NCBI RefSeq assembly: GCF_012843315.1
Contig: NZ_JABAEX010000011.1
Coordinates: 1 to 64,000, forward strand
Length of the DNA: 64,000 bases
Direction of reading: 5' to 3'
DNA from: Streptococcus sp. WB01_FAA12
GTDB taxonomy: Bacteria > Bacillota > Bacilli > Lactobacillales > Streptococcaceae
Shown one piece after another: positions 8,734 to 17,836 of the stretch. Positions within the stretch are counted from its first letter, which is position 1. Every line of letters begins with the position of its first letter. The notes beneath the pieces are model-generated. The model made no database searches. It saw nothing but the letters and a program-made list of their open reading frames with translations, and was not told where the DNA came from. Both the position numbers and the translations under genes were made by a program.

Positions 8734-8764
8734 AAAAAGCAGTGATCTTGTCACTGTTTTTTAT
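8734..8764 (-). terminator. Intrinsic terminator ending the T4SS operon
   Basis: AGCAGTGA and TCACTGTT form a stem with a short loop and A/T runs on both sides, so it can work in both directions. It directly follows the hydrolase gene. Confidence 0.8.
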
Positions 8765-10098
8765 TGTTTAGTCAATTTTAGGTTAGATTCATTTCCATAA
8801 GCAAAGGTAAATCCGTTCTTTTCACTAGCAGTCTGGCTGATAAGGCGGTAGCTATATGTATTCTTTTTACCGATTGCGTTCCCACTAACAGAATAATTCT
8901 GCTCGACAACCAGGAATGTACCATCCTCGAACACGTGACACACAACTCCAGTATGTCCGTACGTTGCTTCTTCCATACTAGAGAAGATAGCTCCTTTTCT
9001 AGCTTTTGAATTTGTATTTCCAAAAATCTTAGACCATGCACTCGCTTGGTCTTTACCGTCACCGATAACAGTCCCAGAATGTCCCCAAAGGATATTTCCT
9101 AGACTGACAGTAAGGTCAACGCACTCGCCAGAATGCTCAACCCAACCAGTAGGATTATCATACTCTAATCCAAGAGTTTGTGGATCAATGATGTATTCTT
9201 TTAACTCTGCTGGCAAGTCTTTTGGTTTCCAACCACTACCGTCCACTTGTACACCACTAGGTACTTTACCAGTACCGTCTGATGCAGACTTACGTTTCTT
9301 ACACTTATCTTTCCCTTTGGATTTAGGTGTAGTAATTCCAAGACTATTTGACGGTTGAACAGGGCCAATTTCTACAAAAGGCGATTTACCATATTTTTTA
9401 ATAGCTTTCTCGTCAAGCCACTTATACTTAGCACCTACTGTATCGTAGGCATTATTCAAAGAGGTTTCATAAGCAGTTGGATCACTCGCCCAACCTCCTT
9501 GAGCGATAGCTTTTGAGATTTCTCTAGGTTCGGTGTTATTTATCGCCCCTTTATAGAGTGTCTGGTGAGCCATAAACTCAGCTTTCGCTACGATACCTGC
9601 ATCATAGGACTTAAACCAAGCGTAGTTCCCTCCTGTATTATCTCCGACGTTTGTACCTAAACGTGTTCCAGATAAATCAACCGAGTCTTTACCATAGGTT
9701 TCGAGTGTGATAGGAAAGTTATCAATACTTCCTCCAGTTTTAACCCCTCCCATATTGTGAGCGAGCCAAAAGCTAGTCCCAGACGGATTAGTAAAGTTAA
9801 AACCATACTCGACAAAGGTTTGAGCAATCGAAAAAGACGGTAGATAGCCTCCAGCTTTCCACGATAGGATATAAGCCTCTTCATGTTCTGAAACAAAATC
9901 GTCAACCGTTCTATTCTCTGATGCTACTGTTACTGACGGTTCTGTCTTTTTGACACTACAATCATGCGCTTTTCGAGCTTGCTCAGATGTAACTGCGGTG
10001 AAGATTGCTGCCAGGATAACAAAGAGCATATAGGCTAGTATCGCTACTGCGCCTACTTCTGCTAAGATAAGATATATTTTAGCTTTTAATAACTTCAT
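8761..10098 (-). CDS. T4SS peptidoglycan hydrolase (glucosaminidase plus CHAP)
   Basis: A 445-residue exported wall hydrolase, the VirB1/PrgK-like function that opens peptidoglycan for the mating channel. Residues 10-35 are a membrane anchor. Residues about 75-220 resemble a FlgJ-type glucosaminidase (SFSIAQTFVEYGFN then SFWLAHNMGGVKT), although the catalytic Glu position is less clear than usual. After a lysine-rich linker, residues about 310-435 form a CHAP domain: GECVDLT gives the catalytic Cys and GHTGVVCHV the His. It is the last gene of the secretion operon. Confidence 0.85.
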   Translation of the reverse strand: MKLLKAKIYLILAEVGAVAILAYMLFVILAAIFTAVTSEQARKAHDCSVKKTEPSVTVASENRTVDDFVSEHEEAYILSWKAGGYLPSFSIAQTFVEYGFNFTNPSGTSFWLAHNMGGVKTGGSIDNFPITLETYGKDSVDLSGTRLGTNVGDNTGGNYAWFKSYDAGIVAKAEFMAHQTLYKGAINNTEPREISKAIAQGGWASDPTAYETSLNNAYDTVGAKYKWLDEKAIKKYGKSPFVEIGPVQPSNSLGITTPKSKGKDKCKKRKSASDGTGKVPSGVQVDGSGWKPKDLPAELKEYIIDPQTLGLEYDNPTGWVEHSGECVDLTVSLGNILWGHSGTVIGDGKDQASAWSKIFGNTNSKARKGAIFSSMEEATYGHTGVVCHVFEDGTFLVVEQNYSVSGNAIGKKNTYSYRLISQTASEKNGFTFAYGNESNLKLTKQ

Positions 10099-10101
10099 GC
10101 A

Positions 10102-10464
10102 CTAACTCCCTATCAGTAAGAATAGATATAGGATACCGATAAGGACTGCGCCAGTAATAAGAAATTTCAATAGTTGACGATAAAAGATTTTATTTCGGTT
10201 TATCTGCTCGTGATAGAAGAAATGGTTATCATCTTGACTGTAATACTCTTTTTGTAGGTCAATCGTGCCACTGATTTCATCTGTCAGTCTGCTTCGGATA
10301 TCCTCAACATACATGCGACTGCGTGAGAATAAACCAGACCGTCTATTACGGTTTCGTTCGATTTCTTGCTCGTCTAACTCGCTATAATACTCGTCATAGT
10401 ATTCCGCATAGTCACTAGAAGAGAAATCTTCTTCCAGTTCCTCTATGTGTTCGTGTTTATCCAA
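10102..10464 (-). CDS. Small acidic protein with C-terminal membrane helix
   Basis: A 120-residue protein. The first 40 residues are extremely acidic and tyrosine-rich (EELEEDFSSSDYAEYYDEYY), followed by an Arg-rich stretch and a single C-terminal hydrophobic helix at about 97-118. The likely topology is a cytoplasmic charged head with a tail anchor. Its start overlaps the end of the upstream membrane protein by 8 bp. Family unknown; its operon position between a membrane protein and the wall hydrolase suggests a T4SS accessory. Confidence 0.65.
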   Translation of the reverse strand: MDKHEHIEELEEDFSSSDYAEYYDEYYSELDEQEIERNRNRRSGLFSRSRMYVEDIRSRLTDEISGTIDLQKEYYSQDDNHFFYHEQINRNKIFYRQLLKFLITGAVLIGILYLFLLIGS

Positions 10465-11158
10465 AATATCGAACTCCTTTCCTTATTCTAGTCCAGATTG
10501 AGCGTTTTTGAGGGGCGATAAAAAGGTCGTCCATAACCGTTACCTTGCCCCACACTCCTTTGATTTTAAAGGTTCTTGTTAATCTACGATCATAAATTCC
10601 TAGTTTTTTGTGCGTGTATTTCTCGTCCTTTTCACTTAAAAGGATAAAATCCTCTGCATCAAAGAACTCTAAGAGCATAAAGGCTTGAAAGTATTCTCTG
10701 TAATTCTGCTTGTTCGCTAGGCGCTTTTCATAAAGTGGTGAATACTTCTCTGAAAAGCCAGAAATTGCACTCACAATCATTTGTCTATGTCCTAGTTCAA
10801 TTCGTCGGATTGTATAAGCGACTGCGACTAGGAAGATAGCATTTAAGCCAGATTCCGTTAACAAGGCCGAAGGAAAGAATACCAGTATCAATACTAGAGG
10901 GATAGATTGTTTCTTACCAACAATGAGCAAGAAGATGCTTGCTACTATTCCCACTAATACATAAGGCATAAAGCCTAGTAAGACAATCTCCTTACCGTAG
11001 CGAGCGACTAACTCGCTAACATGGTAAGAGTAGGATAAAAAGCTACCAAAGAGAAAGCCTATTTCTCCAGACAACGCTAGAAGATTGAGATAATGAAGCG
11101 TTCTGGTATTATGGATTTTTTTCTGTATCTTATAATACATTTCAAAAGCTGATGTCAT
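10457..11158 (-). CDS. Polytopic membrane protein, T4SS component candidate
   Basis: A 233-residue protein with four or five hydrophobic helices between residues 20 and 120 and a soluble cytoplasmic C-terminal domain (residues 130-233) rich in basic residues. It lies directly after the VirB4-like gene with 12 bp spacing. The helical-bundle-plus-tail layout is like TcpE/VirB3-class or other inner-membrane parts of Gram-positive systems, but I cannot assign it. The start uses an AGAGG site. Confidence 0.6.
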   Translation of the reverse strand: MTSAFEMYYKIQKKIHNTRTLHYLNLLALSGEIGFLFGSFLSYSYHVSELVARYGKEIVLLGFMPYVLVGIVASIFLLIVGKKQSIPLVLILVFFPSALLTESGLNAIFLVAVAYTIRRIELGHRQMIVSAISGFSEKYSPLYEKRLANKQNYREYFQAFMLLEFFDAEDFILLSEKDEKYTHKKLGIYDRRLTRTFKIKGVWGKVTVMDDLFIAPQKRSIWTRIRKGVRYFG

Positions 11159-11170
11159 TGAACCTCTTTT

Positions 11171-13129
11171 CTAGCGCATTTTAGAGTATCTTGCGGTTTC
11201 AGCATACGGTAAAGCAAAGTAATCAATATCTTGTCTGTCTGTCAGTTGCATTTCAAACGTGTAATTAGACACTCCAGAAATATTCAAGAAATATTGTCCG
11301 TATTGTAGATATCGTAGCGCTTCTAGTTCGGATTGAGTTAAATCTCCGAAACTCTTCGCGATCTTAGGGATAACCAGTACGTCTTGTTGAGTGAGGATAC
11401 GTTGGCGCATACTAGAGAATACACGACGAGTTGCCAGGACATAAGGCGACAAGTCATTCGATTCAGTAGATGATAGGATTTTATCAAGTGAAGATACCTC
11501 CATGATAATTCCAGTATCATTCCTAGTCACTTCGTCAATCATTTCAGCAAGGAAAGTAAGAGATTGAGCGTAGCTTGGTTCAAATAGCTTGTCAGCACCA
11601 GTAATCGTGATAATTACATGATTTGGAACTTCATTATCATCATCTACTCCTACCACTTCGTGCATATTCTTAATACCGTTCTTGACGGACTCAGCAGATG
11701 CCAAGCTCAAAAGTTGGTAAAGGACAATGTGAAGCAAGGCTTTATCATCAATAGCAGATAGGTTGAATGTAACGACTTGCTCGTCCTCGATATTGACAAA
11801 GTTTGAGTGCTTGTTCATGTAACGATAATCATTAAGGATAGCACGGAAGGCATTCAATAATCTTTCGTAACTCTCTGCTTTAGAGCGCCCTGCTTCCCCT
11901 CTACTTCTTTCTCTGCGCCAATCTGCATCCAAAGCGTCCACGAGATTACTCAATAGAGGGAAATCAGATTCGACTACATTAGTAGTCACTAGATAATCAT
12001 TTTTCTGTTTCGCTTCATTCAACTCCCAAAGTCCAAAGTCAGCGTATAGACTATCCATTGTTTCCGTGAGGTTATTGTAGTCTGTCTGGGTAAGGCTTTC
12101 GTCCTTTATACTGGCCAAGACTTTCATTTTGTTTTTGTGAACTTTATAGCTACGAACCTCGTCCGTTTTAAGACCATCAGAAATACGTGTAGGCATGACT
12201 TGTAGAGGATTGATATGGTATTCACTCTCTCCATCCACGATATCAATAACCAGACCACCTTGTTTTCTAGTAAGGTCAGTTAAAGCGCCAGAAATATCAA
12301 TATTGATCAAAGTGTGTCCTTTAGCAAATAGACCGTCTAAATACTTCCCAAGCAACTTTTCTTTCCCTACGTCATTCTGCCCTGCAATCAATAACGTAGG
12401 GGATAAGCGCTCACTATCACGTTGTAACATATCAAAGAGGACAACTCCGTCAGTACGAGTAAATCCTAAGAAAATACCATGCTTATCTATCAAGCTAGTG
12501 TGAATGTAGGGAAATCCTATACTCAATGTTCCAGTATCTATTGGTTGAGGTTTTCTACTTTGAGGCATACTTGAATGATAGCTTGCTGGTGCAAAGTTAG
12601 CATCCAGTTCTGCTTGCATCATACCTTGACTAACATGAACTGAATATCCAGACAAATTAGCTTTCACCCCATGCTCTTTTTGTTTTAGTTGTGCCTCTGT
12701 GTCAGCGTCAACTAGATAGCTGACTGCTACATTTTTGATTTTACCATTGCTTTCAGCAGCTTCTTTCAACTCAAGCAAGGATTGAAGTTCTTTACTATCT
12801 GTTACATCATCTGTCCCTTTTCGGTTAGAAGAATGTCCCAAGTTTGAAATAGACTTATCAACCTCTTCAGAAACCTTATTATTAGGTGAAAAGAAACGTA
12901 AAGCAGTTGCTCCGTCTATCTGTATCAGTGGACTTGCCCAGAATGGTGGTAGACTCCCTTTTGGATAGTCACCATTTGCGATATAGAGGACAGAACGTAC
13001 TCCATTAGAGTATCTAACGTAAGTGTCATTCTCCTTAAAGTTTATTCCCTCCGGTTGTGTTCTACCTTGGAGATTAAGATCATAACCATTTCTAATATAT
13101 GCATTGATTACTCTTCTTGATAAAAACAT
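11171..13129 (-). CDS. VirB4-like conjugation ATPase with degenerate motifs
   Basis: A 652-residue protein with the layout of the VirB4/TraE C-terminal RecA-like ATPase domain: a strand leading to the P-loop (TLLIAGQNDVGKEKLLGKYL, about residue 245), then LINIDISGALTDL and the INPLQV segment typical of VirB4. The P-loop reads GxxxxGKE, so the usual Ser/Thr after the Lys is absent. The predicted Walker B strand (VIITITGADKLF, about 500) lacks the Asp-Glu pair. The overall family call is firm; catalytic competence is doubtful. It follows the small VirB4 N-domain-like protein by about 10 bp. Confidence 0.75.
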   Translation of the reverse strand: MFLSRRVINAYIRNGYDLNLQGRTQPEGINFKENDTYVRYSNGVRSVLYIANGDYPKGSLPPFWASPLIQIDGATALRFFSPNNKVSEEVDKSISNLGHSSNRKGTDDVTDSKELQSLLELKEAAESNGKIKNVAVSYLVDADTEAQLKQKEHGVKANLSGYSVHVSQGMMQAELDANFAPASYHSSMPQSRKPQPIDTGTLSIGFPYIHTSLIDKHGIFLGFTRTDGVVLFDMLQRDSERLSPTLLIAGQNDVGKEKLLGKYLDGLFAKGHTLINIDISGALTDLTRKQGGLVIDIVDGESEYHINPLQVMPTRISDGLKTDEVRSYKVHKNKMKVLASIKDESLTQTDYNNLTETMDSLYADFGLWELNEAKQKNDYLVTTNVVESDFPLLSNLVDALDADWRRERSRGEAGRSKAESYERLLNAFRAILNDYRYMNKHSNFVNIEDEQVVTFNLSAIDDKALLHIVLYQLLSLASAESVKNGIKNMHEVVGVDDDNEVPNHVIITITGADKLFEPSYAQSLTFLAEMIDEVTRNDTGIIMEVSSLDKILSSTESNDLSPYVLATRRVFSSMRQRILTQQDVLVIPKIAKSFGDLTQSELEALRYLQYGQYFLNISGVSNYTFEMQLTDRQDIDYFALPYAETARYSKMR

Positions 13130-13138
13130 ACTCTACTA

Positions 13139-13837
13139 TTACTCTCCATTTCCATTTGGGTTATTAAGGTTTCTGATAATCTGTTCCTTTTTCTCGACAG
13201 ATACAATTCTTGGTCTAAATGTTTTGGACGCATTGTTTGAAGCCGTTACCTTAGAAGCTAACTCTGCTAGTGTCCGTCCATGAAACATGATAAAGAACTC
13301 TGTATTGAAGTGGTCACGCGCCACAACTTCAAGAATTCTGATCTGATGCTCTAAAACATCGCGTCGATATTCTTTCTGCGCTCTCTTACGCTCGTCCATG
13401 TGAGGCGATAAGAGTTCTTGTGTAACCTCTTCGTGTAACTCTCTTAATTCAGCGATCTGGAACATTAAGTCGGTTGGAAGACGTGTAGTCAACTCCGTAA
13501 AGTCAAATTCCATAGTGTCAAGCCAGTGTTTATATCCACTAATAATTTCAACTTGTTCTGCGTAAGATGCTGCTAAGAGGTCTTTCCCCTCAATAGATAA
13601 AATCTGCATGTAGCCAAAACCGTTAGCCAATGCAAGTGGTGCACCAGGTACGTTTGTGAGAATTGCTTTAACGTTAGCAATCTTGACTGTATCTAAGAAT
13701 GTTCTATTTTCCCAATTCTCGTCATACTTGTAACGTAGATTATGGTCGTCTGCGATAATATTCAAACTACCTTTTTCTTGAACTGGTTCAACTGGCAACT
13801 TTGCCTTATCTCTCTTTTTAAAAGGATTTAATCTCAT
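13139..13837 (-). CDS. VirB4 N-terminal-domain-like T4SS protein
   Basis: A 232-residue soluble protein resembling the TraC/VirB4 N-terminal region: IEGKDLLAASYAEQVEIISG then a segment with TTRLPTDLMFQIAELRE and a long charged helix. In several Gram-positive conjugation operons a separate small protein of this type precedes the VirB4 ATPase, and the same order is seen here. The start chosen is the ATG at 13837, preceded by GGAG at 7 nt spacing; a TTG four codons upstream is less likely. It begins the last transfer transcript, driven by the promoter at 13867-13896. Confidence 0.65.
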   Translation of the reverse strand: MRLNPFKKRDKAKLPVEPVQEKGSLNIIADDHNLRYKYDENWENRTFLDTVKIANVKAILTNVPGAPLALANGFGYMQILSIEGKDLLAASYAEQVEIISGYKHWLDTMEFDFTELTTRLPTDLMFQIAELRELHEEVTQELLSPHMDERKRAQKEYRRDVLEHQIRILEVVARDHFNTEFFIMFHGRTLAELASKVTASNNASKTFRPRIVSVEKKEQIIRNLNNPNGNGE

Positions 13838-13866
13838 GTAATTCTCCAATTTTTTTCTATACTACT

Positions 13867-13905
13867 ATTTTATCTCTAATTCGCTTGATAGTAAAGCTAT
13901 GATAA
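13867..13905 (-). promoter_or_regulatory. Promoter with CTATCATAG-type box, VirB4 operon
   Basis: On the minus strand TTTACT and TAAAAT are separated by 17 bp. A TTATCATAG box lies directly upstream of the -35 (plus-strand 13897-13905). It is one of at least six similarly built promoters in the window. Confidence 0.75.
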
Positions 13906-13910
13906 AGAAA

Positions 13911-13934
13911 AGGCCACTTTCAACAAGTGACCTA
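13911..13934 (-). terminator. Intrinsic terminator after the 173-residue membrane gene
   Basis: AGGTCACTT pairs with AAGTGGCCT around a 4-6 nt loop, followed on the minus strand by TTTTCTTT. It lies between the 13948 gene and the next promoter. Confidence 0.75.
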
Positions 13935-13947
13935 AGATTATGTATGA

Positions 13948-14469
13948 CTACAATCGCCCTGCTACTGCTCCTACAATAGAGAAGATACCTCCGAAGAATA
14001 CGATAGGCACGAGAACTGCAAGTCCGGCCAGAACTGGTAGGATGCTGATGATACCATTCACAATCCACATGGTAAATGAGAAGATAGGAATGATGATCCC
14101 TGCGCCTAAGATAACAGTTACAGGGATAAAGAAAAGAAAGACAGTTCCAAAAACTCCAATCAATCTAAAGGAACGGTCATATACATTATTCTCTCCCTCT
14201 AATCCAGACAGGAAATAAATTGAAGAGAATAGACCAGTCAAGCAACCAAAAACTAAAACAAAATAATTAACTTTCATATTAAATTTTGTTTTTAACGGTT
14301 CTGTTAAATCTCTGACAACAGAAATAATTGGAATACCGATCACTTGCCACAAAAAAATATAGAATAGCAATCCAAAACCATGTGTGATTGGGTGTAACAA
14401 TAGTGATTTTCCATATTCAATTAAAAATACATACAATTCATTAAACATATTTTTACCTCCTAAATTCAT
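13948..14469 (-). CDS. Four-helix membrane protein of the T4SS region
   Basis: A 173-residue protein with about four hydrophobic helices (residues 25-45, 65-85, 97-130, 140-168) and short loops. It has its own promoter upstream and terminator downstream, so it is a monocistronic unit within the transfer region, and could be controlled separately from the channel genes. Family unknown. The start ATG at 14469 gives MNLGGKNMF; an internal ATG seven codons later, with AGGAGGTAAAAAT in front, is the more likely start (14448). Confidence 0.6.
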   Translation of the reverse strand: MNLGGKNMFNELYVFLIEYGKSLLLHPITHGFGLLFYIFLWQVIGIPIISVVRDLTEPLKTKFNMKVNYFVLVFGCLTGLFSSIYFLSGLEGENNVYDRSFRLIGVFGTVFLFFIPVTVILGAGIIIPIFSFTMWIVNGIISILPVLAGLAVLVPIVFFGGIFSIVGAVAGRL

Positions 14470-14492
14470 TTAACTCCTTTTTGTATATTCTT

Positions 14493-14521
14493 ATTGTATA
14501 GGATATTTTTTAAAAATGCAA
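14493..14521 (-). promoter_or_regulatory. Promoter of the 173-residue membrane gene
   Basis: On the minus strand TTGCAT and TACAAT are 17 bp apart. The sequence upstream of the -35 includes GTAGAACTCG, shared almost exactly with the promoter at 36240-36268 and, on the other strand, with the one at 22077-22106. Confidence 0.8.
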
Positions 14522-14542
14522 CGAGTTCTACGCTACTATACA

Positions 14543-14571
14543 AAAAAAGCTAGGATTTCTCCTAACTTTTT
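14543..14571 (-). terminator. Intrinsic terminator after the VirB6-like gene
   Basis: TAGGA/TCCTA with flanking A and T runs gives a hairpin followed by seven T residues on the minus strand, six bases beyond the stop codon. Confidence 0.8.
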
Positions 14572-14576
14572 AGATT

Positions 14577-16676
14577 TTAGAACTCTTCTACTTCTCCAGT
14601 GTGACTTGGAATGCTTTCAAGAGAGTTTTTCGGTGTTGGTGGTTGAACTTTAGAATAATGGGTTGTGTTAACTGGTTTCGCTCCACTTTCTTTTGGTTTT
14701 TTTGCAGCATCCAGTCTATTTCTATAATCATTCATAACATTTTTAGGAACTTTAATAGTATTTCCTTTTCTCTTGTTTGCTTCAAGAGGCAATGCTTTCT
14801 TTTTAGTTAGACCGTTGCGCGTGCTAGCATAACCTTTTTTAACTGGTGCGCTTACCTTATTGAAATTAGACTTAATTCCTCCAACTACTTTTCGAGTACC
14901 AGTTCTGATGCCTTTCTTAGCACTTCCAATAGCATTATTTCCTCCAACAATAGCTCTTTCCCCTATTGTTTTAGCCATTCCTTCTCCATAACTAACTCCA
15001 GAAGCAGACATATGTGATCTAGCCCCACTATGAAGATTAGCAAAACCGCCAGACAATTTACCTAAACCAGTACCAGCCATACCAAAGCCACGTTTAGCAC
15101 CTTTAGTACCGAATTTAGCAGCCATACCTGCAGCTCCAAAGCCTTTCTTGGATGCTCCTACTAAACCTCCATGACGCTTACCAGTCATGAGATTCTTTCT
15201 ACCTAGAACTGCATTAGTACCAATTTTAGCGCCTTGATATGCACCAAATCCAGCACCTAGAGCAGTCATTGCACCAGATTTAGCACCAGTAGAAACTCCG
15301 AGCCATGATTTAATCGCACTAGATCCTTGCATAGCACCAAGGTAGGTAACAATATAGAGAATAATAATCATAATGACCTTACTGAACCAACCGAGGTCGC
15401 TTAGTAAAGTCGCTTTTCCTATGGCTATGGTCTGCGCATTTTTTAAGAACCACAAAGCAAACTGAAGTATTGCGATTTCAAAGAAAATACCTGCGATACC
15501 AGAAAACATAGTCTGTAACAATTCCATAAATTTTGTACTATCTTCTACGGATGTATAAGCCACAAAAGGCGCTACTACTGAAGATAACAAAACCTTGAAT
15601 ACTGTCTGAAGCATAGAAATCAACAGTCCGAGCATTAAACTAATCAACATGATCTGCTGAATGAAGATAGCAAGGTAGTCAACCTTATACCTTGGATAGA
15701 CTGGTGTGAAGATAGAGAAGTCCATACCAAACATACTTGATATCTCTACGCCTGCAATAACGTAGTGGTCTTTCCCATTTCTCTTTTCACCTTGTTTCTT
15801 GATTGAGGTTAAAAGGGTGGCTACTCCATAATAATCATCTGAGCTTGTTCGCTTCTCTTTCTTATCGTCGTCCTTATAGATATAGAAATTCAACATTTCC
15901 TCTGTTGACGCTCCGATAAAATCTTCTAACTTCGTATACTGTAGATTTCTGTCCGTTATGTCATTAAGTTTAGACGGATCTTTTTGTATATAACCAGTAT
16001 TAACATCATATTGCAACTTTTTCGTGTCAAAATCTTCATCTATGATATAGAATAAATCGACAATATTACTCTTAACTGGTTGCAAGGATAGACTTTGTTT
16101 CACCTTGCTATCTGTACTATGTGTACGTAAGGTCGTTGTCGCGTGTGAGATAAAGTTCCCAGATGCAACAAGGGCAGTCGGTAGTACGTTCAAGGCAAAG
16201 CTGATGATAATTAAGTTATTAAAGAACTCTTTGTATTTGAAAGAACCTCCAATAAAGCTAAGTGTTATTCGAGCGATCAACATAGTTACAAAGATTGCAA
16301 TACCTATAAATCTACCCCAGAAATAGAATTTACCAAGCCAAGTTGTTGTATCACTCAGATAATTAAACAATCCAAAGAGAATGAATATCTTATCAAATAA
16401 TGCTTCTATCGAGGACGAAACAAAGAAAAGTAACTTGACAAAAGAGGCAGGGATAACATAGAGCATCTGCATAAATGGGTAAACATCATGCAGATAAACG
16501 CTCCATTGGTTGAAAAATTCAACTGTTTTTTGGGTTGATAATGCGTTATCTTTCCAGACTTGCTTTTCTGGTGCATAGACTTTATCAAATCCATGCTCGG
16601 CAGTCCAGTAGGTTGTCAACTCCTTTAAGTTGGCAAAGACTTGCTTCGCATCATCTACTACATATTCGAGAGCCAA
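14577..16676 (-). CDS. VirB6/TrbL-like polytopic channel protein
   Basis: A 699-residue protein. The N-terminal 160 residues contain three or four helices, a soluble loop spans about 185-330, and another helix cluster lies at 345-460. The C-terminal 230 residues are glycine/alanine- and lysine-rich (GAKSGAMTALGAGFGAYQG) without membrane helices, a cytoplasmic tail typical of TrbL/VirB6-type proteins in Gram-positive conjugation systems. It follows the VirB8-like gene. The start is a TTG with AGGAGG at 8 nt spacing. It probably forms the inner-membrane translocation channel. Confidence 0.8.
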   Translation of the reverse strand: MALEYVVDDAKQVFANLKELTTYWTAEHGFDKVYAPEKQVWKDNALSTQKTVEFFNQWSVYLHDVYPFMQMLYVIPASFVKLLFFVSSSIEALFDKIFILFGLFNYLSDTTTWLGKFYFWGRFIGIAIFVTMLIARITLSFIGGSFKYKEFFNNLIIISFALNVLPTALVASGNFISHATTTLRTHSTDSKVKQSLSLQPVKSNIVDLFYIIDEDFDTKKLQYDVNTGYIQKDPSKLNDITDRNLQYTKLEDFIGASTEEMLNFYIYKDDDKKEKRTSSDDYYGVATLLTSIKKQGEKRNGKDHYVIAGVEISSMFGMDFSIFTPVYPRYKVDYLAIFIQQIMLISLMLGLLISMLQTVFKVLLSSVVAPFVAYTSVEDSTKFMELLQTMFSGIAGIFFEIAILQFALWFLKNAQTIAIGKATLLSDLGWFSKVIMIIILYIVTYLGAMQGSSAIKSWLGVSTGAKSGAMTALGAGFGAYQGAKIGTNAVLGRKNLMTGKRHGGLVGASKKGFGAAGMAAKFGTKGAKRGFGMAGTGLGKLSGGFANLHSGARSHMSASGVSYGEGMAKTIGERAIVGGNNAIGSAKKGIRTGTRKVVGGIKSNFNKVSAPVKKGYASTRNGLTKKKALPLEANKRKGNTIKVPKNVMNDYRNRLDAAKKPKESGAKPVNTTHYSKVQPPTPKNSLESIPSHTGEVEEF

Positions 16677-16687
16677 AGCATCACCTC

Positions 16688-17833
16688 CTAATTTTTCTTA
16701 TCCTTAGTTGACGGATATGGTTCTTTTAGAGGTTCTGACGTAACTACCCAATTATATCGAGCGTTCTCGTCTGCTTTCATATCAAAACTGATACGTTCTA
16801 AAGAAGTTGCCCCTTTATCTGTACGGATGCCTACGATATAGGATACCGAATAGGTTTCACCGTCCTCGTTCAAAGAGATTTTTTCAAGAATAGTGCTTGT
16901 TACTTGTGCCTTGGTTGGCTGAGTAAACTTAGCGTCACCGTCTGAAAGATAAGGGGTAATAGCCTCTTTACTACCACTAAAGTAGTAAGTAACGAAGTAT
17001 CTAGCAACTAAGTCAATATCATGTTCATTTTCTTGGATTTGCTTCATTTCCGTCTGCTCCTTATAAACATAGCTGATTTTCTCTTCATGTTTACTGATAT
17101 GACTTAAATTAACAAGTCCGATACCAATAGATATAAAGGAAAGGAATAAAGAAAGAAATCCAAAAAATTTCAACCAGAAAGAATTTCCGCCTTTACCAGA
17201 GCCTACATTTGTAGGCTCGGTAGAGTTATTGATAAGTTCTTGTTCTGTTACTCCTAACACTCCCTCGCGGTCTAGTTCGCCCTTAATGGTATTTTTAGGT
17301 GGATAGATTGGCATATCTGTAACAGATAAACCTAAACTGTGTTGATAACAGTCCATGAGGTTTGGTTCTATCGTACAGAAATACTTGGTTAAATCGTCAA
17401 AAGAGTAATGACTAAAGCGTGGATCACGTCTAGTTGCATAGATTAGAGCAAGTGGAATATTCTGATATTCGTCATCAAGGACAAAAGGTGAAATCCGTGG
17501 CCCTTCTCCGAATACAACACGTCCACTAATCAAGGTGTTCCGATTTGCTTGTGACACTAAAGCGATACCGTTGAATGTAAAGTTCTTAAAGTTCTCTTTC
17601 AGTGCTTCAAACAGACTTTCTGCTTGTACGAATGTCAAGAAAGGTAAGTTTTTCTTGATACTCTTGCTTGGATCATGTGGATAGAGGTCGAGGTCAATTT
17701 CATCAATGATATTTCTTATCTCCTCATTGTTATCTGGGTTCTGTTCGCCCCACTCTACATAAAGAAATAAGGGCTCTTGAATTGAAACCCTCCTTTTCCC
17801 TCTAAATCCAAAATCTTGGACTTTAGAAGTCAT
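16688..17833 (-). CDS. VirB8/TcpC-like bitopic T4SS protein
   Basis: A 381-residue protein with a large cytoplasmic N-terminal domain (about 1-215), a single membrane helix near 220-245 (FGFLSLFLSFISIGIGLVNL) and a C-terminal domain of about 130 residues (DIDLVARYFVTYYFSGSKEA onward) with the NTF2-like strand pattern of VirB8/TcpC. The extracytoplasmic domain would help to assemble the channel. The unusual feature is the long N-terminal cytoplasmic domain, absent from classic VirB8. It lies between the pilin-like and VirB6-like genes at 3-11 bp spacing. Confidence 0.75.
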   Translation of the reverse strand: MTSKVQDFGFRGKRRVSIQEPLFLYVEWGEQNPDNNEEIRNIIDEIDLDLYPHDPSKSIKKNLPFLTFVQAESLFEALKENFKNFTFNGIALVSQANRNTLISGRVVFGEGPRISPFVLDDEYQNIPLALIYATRRDPRFSHYSFDDLTKYFCTIEPNLMDCYQHSLGLSVTDMPIYPPKNTIKGELDREGVLGVTEQELINNSTEPTNVGSGKGGNSFWLKFFGFLSLFLSFISIGIGLVNLSHISKHEEKISYVYKEQTEMKQIQENEHDIDLVARYFVTYYFSGSKEAITPYLSDGDAKFTQPTKAQVTSTILEKISLNEDGETYSVSYIVGIRTDKGATSLERISFDMKADENARYNWVVTSEPLKEPYPSTKDKKN

Positions 17834-17836
17834 ATA

